DNA from: Tsukamurella paurometabola DSM 20162
GTDB taxonomy: Bacteria; Actinomycetota; Actinomycetes; Mycobacteriales; Mycobacteriaceae
NCBI RefSeq assembly: GCF_000092225.1
Contig: NC_014158.1
Location: 1,054,001-1,118,000, forward strand
Direction of reading: 5' to 3'
DNA length: 64,000 nt
The position numbers and the translations under genes are program-made. The notes below the pieces were generated by a model that made no database searches, had not been told where the DNA came from, and was given only the letters and a program-made list of their open reading frames with translations. Below are positions 34,899 to 43,320 of the stretch, piece after piece; position 1 is the first letter of the stretch, and the number at the start of each line of letters is the position of its first letter.

Positions 34899-35816
34899 GT
34901 GCCCGGTACCGACAACCCGACCCTCGCGCGCGCGATCACCCTCGCCGTGGTCACCGTCACCTACTCTCCGGGCGAGCACCTCGAGCACTTCCTGAGCAGC
35001 ATCGACGGTGCGTTCTCCGGCCCGACGCCGCAGGTGGTGATGGCCGACAACGGCTCGATCGACGGTTCCGTCGAGGCCGCCGCCGAGAACCACCCCGAGG
35101 CCGAGCTGCTGCGCACCGGCGCCAACCTCGGCTACGGCGGCGCCATCAATTACGCCGTCACTCGGCTGGACCAGAACCCCGATTTCCTGCTCATCAGCAA
35201 CCCCGATGTGGTCTTCGGCCCCGGCTCCATCGACGAACTCGTGGCCGCCGCGCACCGGCACCCCGACGCCGGCGCGCTCGGCCCGCTCATCCACGATCCC
35301 GACGGCACCGTGTACCCGTCGGCGCGCAGCGTCCCGAACCTGGTGTCCGGCATCGGGCACGCGCTGCTCGGCACCGTGTGGAAGTCGAACCCGTGGACCC
35401 GCGCCTACCAGCAGGCCCAGGCCGAGGTCATCGAACGCGAGGCGGGCTGGCTCTCGGGCTCCTGCCTACTGGTGCGGCCGGCCGCCTTCGAATCGATCGG
35501 CGGCTTCGACGACCGCTACTTCATGTACATGGAGGACGTCGACTTCGGCGACCGGCTCGCGCGCGCGGGTTGGCGCAACGTCTACGTCCCGTCGGCGGAG
35601 ATCGTGCACGCCAAGGGGCACGCGGCGGGCAAAGTGCCCGAGCTGATGCTCCCGGCGCACCACGAATCCGCCTACCGGTTCTTCGCCGACCGGCACCCCG
35701 GTCGGGCAGCCGCGCCCCTGCGCGCGGCGATGAAGGTGGGGCTCGCTGCGCGCTCGAAGATCAGCGTGCTCGCGGCCGTATCTGCGCGTCGCGCAACCGA
35801 GAAGGGGAGTAGATGA
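34899..35816 (+). CDS. wbbL: rhamnosyltransferase of the arabinogalactan linker
   Basis: A 305-residue GT2 glycosyltransferase, the likely dTDP-Rha:decaprenyl-PP-GlcNAc alpha-3-L-rhamnosyltransferase. Motifs: VVTVTYSPGEHLEHFL, MADNGSIDGSVEAA, LISNPDVVFG (metal-binding region), AGWLSGSCLLVRPAAFESIGGF and YFMYMEDVDFGDRLARAG. It begins at a GTG six bases after TAGCCT (34887-34892) at the end of rmlD, so it may have its own start site inside the operon. Stop overlaps manC by ATGA. Confidence 0.92.
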   Translation: MPGTDNPTLARAITLAVVTVTYSPGEHLEHFLSSIDGAFSGPTPQVVMADNGSIDGSVEAAAENHPEAELLRTGANLGYGGAINYAVTRLDQNPDFLLISNPDVVFGPGSIDELVAAAHRHPDAGALGPLIHDPDGTVYPSARSVPNLVSGIGHALLGTVWKSNPWTRAYQQAQAEVIEREAGWLSGSCLLVRPAAFESIGGFDDRYFMYMEDVDFGDRLARAGWRNVYVPSAEIVHAKGHAAGKVPELMLPAHHESAYRFFADRHPGRAAAPLRAAMKVGLAARSKISVLAAVSARRATEKGSR

Positions 35817-36904
35817 GCGAACCGGTGCAGGACCTCAGCGACGTCGAGGCCGTGATCCTGGTCGGCGGCAAGGGAACCCGGCTGCGTCCGTTGACCCTGT
35901 CGGCGCCCAAGCCGATGTTGCCCACCGCGGGCAAACCCTTCCTCACCCACCTGCTCTCCCGGATCCGCGACGCCGGAATCCGGCGCGTGGTGCTCGGCAC
36001 CTCGTTCAAGGCCGAGGTCTTCGAGGAGTACTTCGGCGACGGTTCCGAACTGGGGCTGGAGCTTTCGTACGTGGTGGAGACCGAGCCGCTGGGTACCGGC
36101 GGCGGCATCCGCAACGTGCTTCCCGCGCTGCGTGCCGACGACGTGCTCGTCTTCAACGGCGACGTCCTGGGCGGCAGCGATATCCGCGCCGTCGTCCAGA
36201 CCCACCGGGAAAAGAACGCCGACGTCACCATGCACCTGGTGCGCGTCCCCGACCCCCGCGCCTTCGGCTGCGTGCCCACCGACGCCGATGGCCGCGTCAC
36301 CGCCTTCCTGGAGAAGACCCAGGATCCGCCGACCGATCAGATCAACGCCGGCTGCTACGTCTTCAAGCGCTCGGTGATCGAGGAGATCCCCTCCGGCCGA
36401 CCGGTGTCCGTAGAACGCGAGGTGTTCCCCGCGCTGCTCAACGACGGCCGCAAGCTGTACGGCCACGTGGACTACGGCTACTGGCGCGATATGGGCACCC
36501 CGGAGGACTTCGTGGCCGGCAGCTCCGATCTGGTGCGCGGGATCGCGCCCTCGGCCGCCCTCGACGGTGCCCGCGGTGAATGCCTGATCCACCCCGGCGC
36601 CTCCGTCGCGCCCGGTGCGCTCGTGATCGGCGGCACCGTGGTCGGCCGCGGCGCCGAGATCGGCGCCGGGGCCCGGCTCGACGGTGCCGTGGTCTTCGAC
36701 GGTGTCCGGGTGGAGGCCGGCGCCATCGTCGAGCGCTCGATCATCGGCTTCGGCGCCCACATCGGGCCGCGGGCCCGCGTCCGCGACGCCGTGATCGGCG
36801 ACGGTGCGTCCATCGGGGCGCGCTGCGAACTGCTCGACGGGGTGCGGATCTGGCCCGGGGTCGAGCTCCCCGACGGTGGAGTGCGATTCTCCACCGATGT
36901 CTGA
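35813..36904 (+). CDS. manC: mannose-1-phosphate guanylyltransferase
   Basis: A 363-residue sugar nucleotidyltransferase making GDP-mannose for lipoarabinomannan, PIMs and glycoproteins. N-terminal loop VILVGGKGTRLRPLTLSAPKPMLP carries the signature GGxGTRLxPLT. VETEPLGTGGGIRNV and FNGDVLGG hold the metal Asp. From about residue 250 come left-handed beta-helix repeats (VAPGALVIGGTVVGRGAEIG). In mycobacteria this orthologue is annotated manB or manC depending on source. Overlaps neighbours by 4 and 8 bases, so translation is coupled. Confidence 0.92.
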   Translation: MSEPVQDLSDVEAVILVGGKGTRLRPLTLSAPKPMLPTAGKPFLTHLLSRIRDAGIRRVVLGTSFKAEVFEEYFGDGSELGLELSYVVETEPLGTGGGIRNVLPALRADDVLVFNGDVLGGSDIRAVVQTHREKNADVTMHLVRVPDPRAFGCVPTDADGRVTAFLEKTQDPPTDQINAGCYVFKRSVIEEIPSGRPVSVEREVFPALLNDGRKLYGHVDYGYWRDMGTPEDFVAGSSDLVRGIAPSAALDGARGECLIHPGASVAPGALVIGGTVVGRGAEIGAGARLDGAVVFDGVRVEAGAIVERSIIGFGAHIGPRARVRDAVIGDGASIGARCELLDGVRIWPGVELPDGGVRFSTDV

Positions 36905-37673
36905 GTACCAGCGGTACGTCGCGATCGGCGACTCCTTCACCGAGGGGGTCGGTGACCCCGATCCGACGGGCACCCACGAGTACCGCGGCTGGTCGGACCG
37001 TGTGGCCGAGGTGATGGCCGCGCGTGACCCGGAGTTCGGCTACGCCAACCTGGCGATCCGCGGCAAGAAGATGGGCCAGATCGTCGACGAGCAGCTCGAA
37101 CCCGCGCTCGCTCTGCGGCCCGATCTGGTGACCGTGTACGCCGGTGCCAACGATCTGATCCGCCCGCAGGTCGACATCGACGAGGTGATCGCGACCTACG
37201 ACGAGCTCATCGGCACGCTGATCGACGCGGGCTCCACGGTGCTGATGTGGACCGCCGCCGATAGCCACGGCAGCGGCATCTTCGGCGCGCTCCGCGGCCG
37301 GTTCGCCATCTACAACGAGCTGGTGCGCGAGATCGCCGAGCGGCGCGGCGCCCTGCTGCTCGACTACTGGCGCATGACGGAGTACCGCGACCTACGGATG
37401 TGGGAGTTCGATCGCATCCACATGTCCGAGCCCGGCCACCTGCGGATGGCCATCGAGGTGCTCGACGTGCTCGGCGTGCCGCATGCGCTGGAGAAGCCGG
37501 ACCTCGGCCCCGCGCCCGAGATCAGCGCCGCCGAGGACCGCGAGATCAAACGCAAATGGCGCCGCGACTTCGCCTACCCGTGGGTGGTGCGCCGGGTCCG
37601 CGGCATCTCCACCGGCGACGGCCTGCCGCCGAAGTACCCCACGCTGATGCGCCCCGTCGGCGTGGACGCCTGA
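36897..37673 (+). CDS. SGNH/GDSL hydrolase
   Basis: A 258-residue cytosolic SGNH hydrolase. Block I AIGDSFTEGVGD holds the nucleophile Ser, GKKMGQI the oxyanion Gly region, block III VYAGANDLIRP the Asn, and block V DRIHMSEPGH the Asp-His pair. It could be an esterase or deacylase on a glycan or lipid. It overlaps manC by eight bases, suggesting a link with mannoside or wall glycan modification; substrate unknown. Ends back-to-back with the methyltransferase gene. Confidence 0.88.
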   Translation: MSEYQRYVAIGDSFTEGVGDPDPTGTHEYRGWSDRVAEVMAARDPEFGYANLAIRGKKMGQIVDEQLEPALALRPDLVTVYAGANDLIRPQVDIDEVIATYDELIGTLIDAGSTVLMWTAADSHGSGIFGALRGRFAIYNELVREIAERRGALLLDYWRMTEYRDLRMWEFDRIHMSEPGHLRMAIEVLDVLGVPHALEKPDLGPAPEISAAEDREIKRKWRRDFAYPWVVRRVRGISTGDGLPPKYPTLMRPVGVDA

Positions 37674-38336
37674 TCAGCCCTCGTCGACGAAAGCCTTCGC
37701 GGCGGCCACCAGGCCGCCGGCCAGGGGGAGTACCACCGGAAGCAGAGACTCGTCCGCCGCGATGAGCTGCGTCGCCTCGCGCGCGGCGATCGCCTCGTCG
37801 TCGACCGCCTCCGGATCGGGCACCCGGTAGCCCGCATCGCCGAGGTTGACCACCAGCACACCGCCGGGGCGGAGCAGGCGCACCGCGTCGGCCACGTACC
37901 GGGGATGGTCGACGGGCTCACCGTCGATGAAGATCAGGTCGTAGGCCTCGTCGGCGAGCCGGGGCAGCACGTCGAGGGCGTGCCCGTTGATCAGCCGGGT
38001 GCGGTTGGCCGCCACCCCGGCCTGCTGGAAACCGATCTTCGCCGCGGCCTGGAACTCCTGCTCGGTCTCGATCGTGGTGAGCACCGAATCGGGGCGCATG
38101 CCCGAGAGCAGCCACAGCCCGCTGATCCCCGCGCCGGTACCCACCTCCACCACCGACTTCGCACCGCCCGCCGCGGCCAGCACCGACAGCAGCGCGCCCA
38201 CCGACGGGGCGACCGCGTCGACGCCCAGGTCGGCGGCTCGCTCCCGGGCCGATGCCATCGCCTCGTCCTCGACGATGGCGTTCTCGGCATAGGTCACCAG
38301 GGCGGATGTGGCGGCGGCGTTCGAGTCGTTGGACAC
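37674..38336 (-). CDS. SAM-dependent O-methyltransferase, Rv1220c-like
   Basis: A 220-residue class I methyltransferase of the catechol-O-methyltransferase group: SVVEVGTGAGISGLWLLSGM (SAM loop), TIETEQEFQAAAKI, LIFIDGEPVDHPRYVADAVRLL and the metal-binding GGVLVVNLGDAG. The same gene lies beside sigE in mycobacteria (Rv1220c). Divergent from sigE; substrate unknown. Confidence 0.9.
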   Translation of the reverse strand: MSNDSNAAATSALVTYAENAIVEDEAMASARERAADLGVDAVAPSVGALLSVLAAAGGAKSVVEVGTGAGISGLWLLSGMRPDSVLTTIETEQEFQAAAKIGFQQAGVAANRTRLINGHALDVLPRLADEAYDLIFIDGEPVDHPRYVADAVRLLRPGGVLVVNLGDAGYRVPDPEAVDDEAIAAREATQLIAADESLLPVVLPLAGGLVAAAKAFVDEG

Positions 38337-38509
38337 GGGAAAAGCCTAACCGGTCGCCTGCCCGTCACCGGACCGTGACGCGTTCGTGAGCAACAGCGAA
38401 GGATGCACAGGCAACACTCAGGGAGGAATCAGCACCACCACAACCCGCCACGGAAAGGTATCGGTCAGCGAGGAGCACCCGCCGCCCGATGTCCGGCCTG
38501 AACAAGACC

Positions 38510-38535
38510 GGAACAAAACGGGCGGTTCGGGAGTT
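38510..38535 (+). promoter_or_regulatory. candidate ECF-type promoter of sigE
   Basis: GGAAC (38510-38514), 18 bases, GTT (38533-38535), 49 bases before the sigE ATG. Spacing and boxes match the SigE/SigH type in mycobacteria (GGAAC-N18/19-GTT). The identical spacing recurs before rseA. Confidence 0.5.
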
Positions 38536-38583
38536 CTTGCAAGAGGAGCCCCGCCGCCCGGCGCGGGCACGAGGAGGAGAGCA

Positions 38584-39231
38584 ATGGCCCTGGCCCGAAA
38601 GGCCGGACCCCAGCACGAGCAGACGGCCCAGTACGCGATGTTCGACGATGAGCGCGCGACCGAGACCGCGGGCACCGCCGCATTCGATGCGACGGGTGAC
38701 CGCTCGGATATGCCGTCATGGGATGAGCTGGTCCGGGAGCACGCCGATCGCGTGTACCGGCTTGCCTACCGCCTCTCCGGCAACGCGCAGGACGCCGAAG
38801 ACCTCACGCAGGACACCTTCATCCGCGTCTTCCGCAGCCTGCAGAGCTACGAGCCCGGCACCTTCGAGGGCTGGCTGCACCGCATCACCACCAACCTGTT
38901 CCTGGACATGGTCCGACGCCGCAACCGCATCCGCATGGAGGCGCTGCCCGAGGACTACGAGCGGGTTCCCTCCGGTGATCCGGACCCGGGGCAGATCTAC
39001 GCCGACGCCAACCTCAATCCGCAGCTGCAGGTGGCGCTCGACGCGCTCTCGCCCGAGTTCCGTGCCGCCGTGGTGCTCGCCGACATCGAAGGCCTTTCCT
39101 ACGAAGAGGTCGCTGCCACGCTGGGCGTCAAGCTCGGCACCGTGCGCTCGCGCATCCACCGCGGCCGCAAGTCGATCCGCGAGGCGCTCGAGAATCAGGG
39201 CCTGACCAGCAGCGCATCGCTGGCCTACTGA
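38584..39231 (+). CDS. sigE: ECF sigma factor SigE
   Basis: A 215-residue extracytoplasmic-function sigma factor for envelope stress. Region 2: [37 protein letters not shown], then [19 protein letters not shown]; region 4: [21 protein letters not shown] and the recognition helix [16 protein letters not shown]. The shared segment [21 protein letters not shown] is near-identical to M. tuberculosis SigE. ATG 38584 has AGGAGGAGAG just upstream; a GTG at 38386 would add 66 residues of low similarity. Followed by rseA, htrA and tatB. Confidence 0.93.
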   Translation: MALARKAGPQHEQTAQYAMFDDERATETAGTAAFDATGDRSDMPSWDELVREHADRVYRLAYRLSGNAQDAEDLTQDTFIRVFRSLQSYEPGTFEGWLHRITTNLFLDMVRRRNRIRMEALPEDYERVPSGDPDPGQIYADANLNPQLQVALDALSPEFRAAVVLADIEGLSYEEVAATLGVKLGTVRSRIHRGRKSIREALENQGLTSSASLAY

Positions 39232-39255
39232 GCCCGGCCGAGCTCGTCACACTCG

Positions 39256-39281
39256 GGAACCGAAGCCTCGGTCCCTTCGTT
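39256..39281 (+). promoter_or_regulatory. second ECF-type promoter candidate, before rseA
   Basis: GGAAC (39256-39260), 18 bases, GTT (39279-39281), 70 bases before the rseA ATG. The same bases can fold as a hairpin (ACCGA-AGCC-TCGGT within GGGA/CCC), so a sigE terminator is an alternative reading. Confidence 0.45.
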
Positions 39282-39350
39282 GTCCGTACAGTGGCAGGTA
39301 GTGTGAAGACACGGTCACATCCACCGAGTACGGACGAGAGGGGAGGGGCG

Positions 39351-39740
39351 ATGGAGCACCTCAGCGGCAGCTTCAAGCGGGCCTTCGCCCGCCGCCCCGG
39401 CGAGTTCTCATCGACCGAGCACCTGGCCTTCGAGGCCGTGGTCGCCTTCGTCGATGGTGAGCTACGGATGAACGCGCATCTGCGCGCCGGCACCCACATC
39501 GCGCAGTGCCCGATGTGCGCGGCCGAGGTGGACGCGCAGCGCCAGGTGCGCAACACGCTCCGCGAGTCGGGCGAGATCAGCGTCCCGAACCGACTGCTCG
39601 GCCAGCTCGCGCAGATCCCCACCGAATGCTGCAAGCCCGGTGGCGCGGCGGCCCCGTTCGAGGGGTTCCCCACCTTCACCCCCGAGTCATCGCGACGCGA
39701 CGAGCGCAACAAGCGCGGTCGGCGGCGGAACGCTCGGTAG
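39351..39740 (+). CDS. rseA: zinc-binding anti-sigma factor
   Basis: A 129-residue anti-sigma factor of the ZAS type that holds SigE inactive until stress. The zinc motif is HIAQCPMCAAEV (HxxxCxxC) at about residues 49-56. The N-terminus (EHLAFEAVVAFVDGELRMNAH) binds sigma; a Cys pair TECC follows in the tail, with a basic end KRGRRR. No membrane span, so it is cytosolic, as in mycobacteria. ATG 39351 follows GGGAGGGG. In M. tuberculosis RseA is removed by ClpC1P2 after phosphorylation; that cannot be judged here. Confidence 0.9.
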   Translation: MEHLSGSFKRAFARRPGEFSSTEHLAFEAVVAFVDGELRMNAHLRAGTHIAQCPMCAAEVDAQRQVRNTLRESGEISVPNRLLGQLAQIPTECCKPGGAAAPFEGFPTFTPESSRRDERNKRGRRRNAR

Positions 39741-39750
39741 ATTTCCAGTC

Positions 39751-39856
39751 GTGACGTCTGACTCGAGCGGCCAGTCTCTTCCCCCCCGGCGATGGGGAGC
39801 GCCCGCGGCTCGCACCGCGGCCCACGCACCGCCCGTCGGTCTCCGAGGGCGAGCAG
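39751..39856 (+). other. probable out-of-frame N-terminus of htrA, with C7 tract
   Basis: GTG 39751, ten bases after rseA, starts VTSDSSGQSLPP, like the known HtrA N-terminus VTSDQ. After seven C residues (39781-39787) the frame is wrong. With six C the frame would run on as GDGERPRLAPRPTHRPSVSE into FGRPDGVAGSF, closely matching mycobacterial HtrA (RLAPRP, FGRPSGV). Either a base is extra in this sequence or the tract is a slippage switch. Confidence 0.7.
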
Positions 39857-41251
39857 GTGGTCTTCGGCAGGCCCGACGGCGTGGCCGGATCGTTCGAGCC
39901 CAAGGGCCGCGCGGTCGACGGTGCGCGGCCGCAGCCCCGCGCCGCCGCACCGGACCCGGTGCTGACCGAGGCCTTCTCCCGCCCGCCCGGCAGCGTCGAC
40001 ACGTTGCAGCGCGATCCCTACGCCGGTTCCCTCGAACCGGAGCCCGAGGAGGAGCCGAAGGATCCGTGGCGCGATACCGACAGCGCCGCCTCGCTCGGTG
40101 AGCCGGGCCTCGACGCGCCGCCTCGGCCCGAACCGCAGCCCGATCCCGACAAGCTCGGCGTCAGCGATGTGCTCTTCGGCCGCCGCATCGCCCCCACAGC
40201 GCTCATCGTGCTGGGCTCGCTGGCACTGGTGATCGGCCTGGTCGGCGGCCTGCTGGGCGGCGCCATCGGCCGGATCACGGGCACCACCATCGAGAAGCTC
40301 ACCGACAGCCGGGTTGCGCTGCCGGTCGACGATGCGAAGATCCCCGACCAGGGCCCCTACGCCGAACTCGCCGCCAAGCTGGCCGCCAGCGTGGTCACGC
40401 TGGAGATCACCACCAAGACCGACGGCTCGCTCGGGTCGGGGTCGATCATCGACAGCCGCGGCGGCTACATCATCACCAACCACCACGTGGTCGACATGGC
40501 GGAGTCGAGCAAGGATTCCAAGATCGAGGTGGTGTTCTCGACCGGTCGCCGCGTGCCGGCCAAACTCGTCGGCTCCGACCCCGGCACCGATATCGCCGTG
40601 GTCAAGGTCGACGTCGACGGTCTCCAGCAGATCACCATCGGCGACTCCGATCAGCTCGTTCCCGGACAGGACGTGGTCGCGATCGGCTCGCCCCGCGGAC
40701 TGCGCCAGACGGTGACCACCGGCGTCGTCTCCGCCGTGCACCGGCCCGTGCTGGAGCCGCCGCAGGGCCCCGGCCCGCTGGTGGTCTTCGACGCCGTGCA
40801 GACGGATGCATCGATCAACCCCGGTAACTCCGGCGGCCCGCTCATCGACCTCAAGGGCGGGCAGATCGGGATGAACACCCTCATCCGCACCGAATCGGGT
40901 GGCTCGGAGGGCCTCGGCTTCGCGATCTCCTCGAACGTCTTCCAGCCGATCGCGCAGTCGATCATCCGCGGCGAGAAGGTGGTGCACGCCGACCTCGGGC
41001 TGAACGGCAAGATGAACTTCAACGACGATGCCAGCGGCCTTCGCGTCGAGAACGTCAAGAAGGGCGGCGCCGCCGAGCGCGCGGGAATCCGCGAGGGCGA
41101 CGTGATCACCAAGGTCGGCGACAAGGAGGTCGTCGACTACGCGACCCTCGCCGTCGAGATCCGCACCGTGGGGGTGGGCAACGAGACCACACTCACCGTC
41201 GCGCGGGACGGCCGACAGGTACCGATCAAGGTGACGCCCGGCCCGGCCTGA
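39857..41251 (+). CDS. htrA: HtrA-type periplasmic serine protease, uninterrupted part
   Basis: Trypsin-like protease/chaperone for envelope quality control. From GTG 39857 it reads 464 residues: disordered cytosolic part (DPWRDTDSAASLGEP), one TM (PTALIVLGSLALVIGLVGGLL), protease domain with His in ITNHHVVD, Asp in GTDIAVVKV and Ser in INPGNSGGPL, then a PDZ domain (LRVENVKKGGAAERAGIREGD). The true start is probably GTG 39751, separated by a frame change at a C7 tract. Downstream of sigE-rseA and upstream of tatB, as in mycobacteria (Rv1223). Confidence 0.9.
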   Translation: MVFGRPDGVAGSFEPKGRAVDGARPQPRAAAPDPVLTEAFSRPPGSVDTLQRDPYAGSLEPEPEEEPKDPWRDTDSAASLGEPGLDAPPRPEPQPDPDKLGVSDVLFGRRIAPTALIVLGSLALVIGLVGGLLGGAIGRITGTTIEKLTDSRVALPVDDAKIPDQGPYAELAAKLAASVVTLEITTKTDGSLGSGSIIDSRGGYIITNHHVVDMAESSKDSKIEVVFSTGRRVPAKLVGSDPGTDIAVVKVDVDGLQQITIGDSDQLVPGQDVVAIGSPRGLRQTVTTGVVSAVHRPVLEPPQGPGPLVVFDAVQTDASINPGNSGGPLIDLKGGQIGMNTLIRTESGGSEGLGFAISSNVFQPIAQSIIRGEKVVHADLGLNGKMNFNDDASGLRVENVKKGGAAERAGIREGDVITKVGDKEVVDYATLAVEIRTVGVGNETTLTVARDGRQVPIKVTPGPA

Positions 41252-41276
41252 CGACGAACCCCGCTACCATGGCAGG

Positions 41277-41756
41277 GTGTTCTCGAATCTCGGTATGGGG
41301 GAGATCCTCATGCTGGTCGTGGTGGGCCTGGTGATCCTGGGCCCGGAGCGACTGCCGGGCGCCGTGAATTGGTTCTTCACGGCGCTGCGCCAGGTGCGCG
41401 AATACGCCACCGGCGCGACTCAGCAGCTCAAAGACGATATGGGCTCGGATTTCGACTCCATCCGCGAGCCGCTGCAACAGATCCAGAATCTGCGGGGCAT
41501 GACGCCCACCGCCATCGTCACCAAGCACCTGCTCAACGGTGACGACACCGTGATCCGCCAGATGGGCGACCAGGTGCGCTCGACCGCCGATTCCCTCAAC
41601 GTGTCGAAGATCATCAACGGCACGGTCTCGTCGCCCGCGCCGGCCGTGGACACCACGCCGCTCGAAGTCCCCGCGGGCCCCATGCCCACGATGCCGCGCA
41701 TCCACGAACCGCTCACCCCCGGCGAACGCCCGCCCTTCGACCCCGACGCCACCTAG
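41277..41756 (+). CDS. tatB: Sec-independent translocase subunit TatB
   Basis: A 159-residue TatB: one N-terminal TM hairpin (NLGMGEILMLVVVGLVILGPERLP), the FGxxE-like Gly-Pro-Glu turn, an amphipathic helix (FFTALRQVREYATGATQQL), and a Pro-rich acidic tail. It binds twin-arginine signal peptides with TatC. GTG 41277 lies six bases after TACCAT (41265-41270), hence leaderless. Same place as Rv1224 after htrA. Confidence 0.92.
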   Translation: MFSNLGMGEILMLVVVGLVILGPERLPGAVNWFFTALRQVREYATGATQQLKDDMGSDFDSIREPLQQIQNLRGMTPTAIVTKHLLNGDDTVIRQMGDQVRSTADSLNVSKIINGTVSSPAPAVDTTPLEVPAGPMPTMPRIHEPLTPGERPPFDPDAT

Positions 41757-41909
41757 AACCACTCCCGCACCCGGAACACGTCGTCGCCCCACGCGCGCGG
41801 GCCGCGAGAGCGCGAATCAGGAGCGGATGGCCTGTGGATATCGCGGATCCTGTGGATGAATCACGCGTGGCGGCAGAAACGGGCAGTGCGGCGGCGTTGA
41901 CTGTCGCAC

Positions 41910-42824
41910 ATGGGGGAGATGGTTCCGCGGGCGCACCTGCTCGCCACCGGATGGTCCAGTGATCGGTTGACCAACGCCGTGCGCAGCGGTGAGCTGTACC
42001 GGCCGGCGCCGGGGTGGTACAGCGCAGCGAAGTCCGAAACCGAGTGGGAGCGGTACCGGACCACTGTGATCGCTACGGCGCGGCGGCGAGGCGGAGTCGT
42101 CAGCCACGAGAGCGCGGCGGTGTTGCACGGCATCCCGTACTTGCGACCGCGCCGCAATCAGGTACACCTGACGATCGACCGACCGAGCGGCGGCGGTGTT
42201 CGGGCGCATGTGTACCTGCATCCCAGGCCGCTCCGTCCGGACGATACGTGCACCGTCGGCGGTGTCGCGGTCACGAGCCGCGCACGCACGGCCATCGATG
42301 TGGCGATGACCGGTGATCTTGAGCGGGCGGTGTGCGCGATCGACGCCGTGCGGCTGGTGCCACGCGTGCTCGAGCCCGGGCATCCGAAGCCCACGGCGCT
42401 GGAAGAGCTCGCGGAGTGTCTCGAGTTCCTGGGCCGTCGACGGGGAGTCGCGGTGGCGCGGCGTGCCGTTGAGTTATCGGTGACCTGCAGCGAGTCGCCC
42501 GGTGAATCGTGGTCTCGGGTGCAGATGCACAGTTGGGGTTTGCCGACGCCGCAGTTGCAGGTCGAGCACCGGATCGATGGTGCGACGTACTTCACCGACT
42601 TCGAATGGGGCCGGGTCGCGGGTGAATTCGACGGCCGTGGCAAGTACGGCGTGGATACCCGCCTGCGGGAGCACGCGCTGGAGCGGGAGAAGGAACGGCA
42701 GGAGGCCTTCGAAGCTGCCGGGTTCGAGGTGATCCGATGGGGGTGGCGGGTACTGGCCAGGCCCGGCCGTTTGCGGGACTTGCTGCTGCCTGCGTTGAGC
42801 CGGCACGGCGTAGTCAGCGCCTAG
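41910..42824 (+). CDS. AbiEi-like protein with endonuclease-like C-terminus
   Basis: A 304-residue protein. The N-terminus is a winged helix of the AbiEi antitoxin type (VPRAHLLATGWSSDRLTNAV, SGELYRPAPGWY), the middle VVSHESAAVLHGIPYL and TSRARTAIDVAM, and the end DUF559/PD-(D/E)XK-like (YFTDFEWGRVAGEFDGRGKYG, EKERQEAFEAAGFEVIRWGW). Such proteins are common in actinobacteria without an AbiEii partner, and none is adjacent here. Toxin-antitoxin function is therefore unproven. A second reading is a Vsr-like nuclease. Confidence 0.8.
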   Translation: MGEMVPRAHLLATGWSSDRLTNAVRSGELYRPAPGWYSAAKSETEWERYRTTVIATARRRGGVVSHESAAVLHGIPYLRPRRNQVHLTIDRPSGGGVRAHVYLHPRPLRPDDTCTVGGVAVTSRARTAIDVAMTGDLERAVCAIDAVRLVPRVLEPGHPKPTALEELAECLEFLGRRRGVAVARRAVELSVTCSESPGESWSRVQMHSWGLPTPQLQVEHRIDGATYFTDFEWGRVAGEFDGRGKYGVDTRLREHALEREKERQEAFEAAGFEVIRWGWRVLARPGRLRDLLLPALSRHGVVSA

Positions 42825-42828
42825 GTAC

Positions 42829-42890
42829 CCGCACCCGTTTCGCGTTTGCGCACCTCGCGTGAAGGGCGCGGCAGCGCGCAACGGGTGCGG
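42829..42890. terminator. inverted repeat between convergent genes
   Basis: CCGCACCCGTT (42829-42839) and AACGGGTGCGG (42880-42890) pair perfectly, enclosing further GC-rich sequence. Placed between two convergent genes it should act in both directions. No T-tract, as is usual in high-GC actinobacteria. Confidence 0.5.
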
Positions 42891-42921
42891 ATGGCGCTCC
42901 GGCAGCGGGAGGAACGGTGCA

Positions 42922-43320
42922 TCAACCGGGCAGCCACATGCCGAGGCTGCGCGGAGCGGTCTCGACGAAGCCGAGACGGCGGTACAGCGGGCGACCGGGC
43001 TCATCGGCCATGAGCGTGATGTAGGGGTCTTCCGGTGCATGCGTACGGATCTCGGCGAGCAACCATTCCAGGATCGCCCGCCCGATACCGCGGCCCTGGA
43101 ACGCGGGCAGGGTGGCCATATCGGCGATGTGGAAGTACCAGCCACCGTCGCCCAGGATGCGACCCATCGCCACCACCTCGCCGTCGACCATCGCGTGACA
43201 CCAGCGCCAGCTGTTCGCCAGCGCGCCCTCGGCCTGCGCGGCGGTCCGCGGAGAGAGCCCCGAATCCGCCCGCAGTCGAAGGTAGTCCGCCATCGGCGGA
43301 GCGGAGGGGATCAGGTTCAC
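42922..43320 (-). CDS. GNAT-family N-acetyltransferase
   Basis: A 132-residue acetyltransferase: VVAMGRILGDGGWYFHIADMATLPAFQGRGIGRAI contains the acetyl-CoA loop (QGRGIG), followed by the helix AILEWLLAEI and the typical end PLYRRLGFVETAP. Acceptor unknown; could be a small molecule or protein N-terminus. The GTG start overlaps the mrp stop by GTGA, so it is co-translated with mrp. Confidence 0.88.
   Translation of the reverse strand: MNLIPSAPPMADYLRLRADSGLSPRTAAQAEGALANSWRWCHAMVDGEVVAMGRILGDGGWYFHIADMATLPAFQGRGIGRAILEWLLAEIRTHAPEDPYITLMADEPGRPLYRRLGFVETAPRSLGMWLPG

Noticed and set aside
38386-38583. Longer sigE starting at GTG 38386
   Set aside because: The added 66 residues lack similarity to SigE, and the ECF-type promoter and a strong ribosome site lie between this GTG and ATG 38584.
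39128-40987. 619-codon minus-strand frame across sigE, rseA and htrA
   Set aside because: Spans three real plus-strand genes with recognisable domains; composition is shadow-like.
41833-41859. Two DnaA-box-like sequences (TGTGGATAT and TGTGGATGA) before the AbiEi-like gene
   Set aside because: Only two, each one base off the consensus, with no AT-rich unwinding element, dnaA or dnaN nearby. Probably chance.
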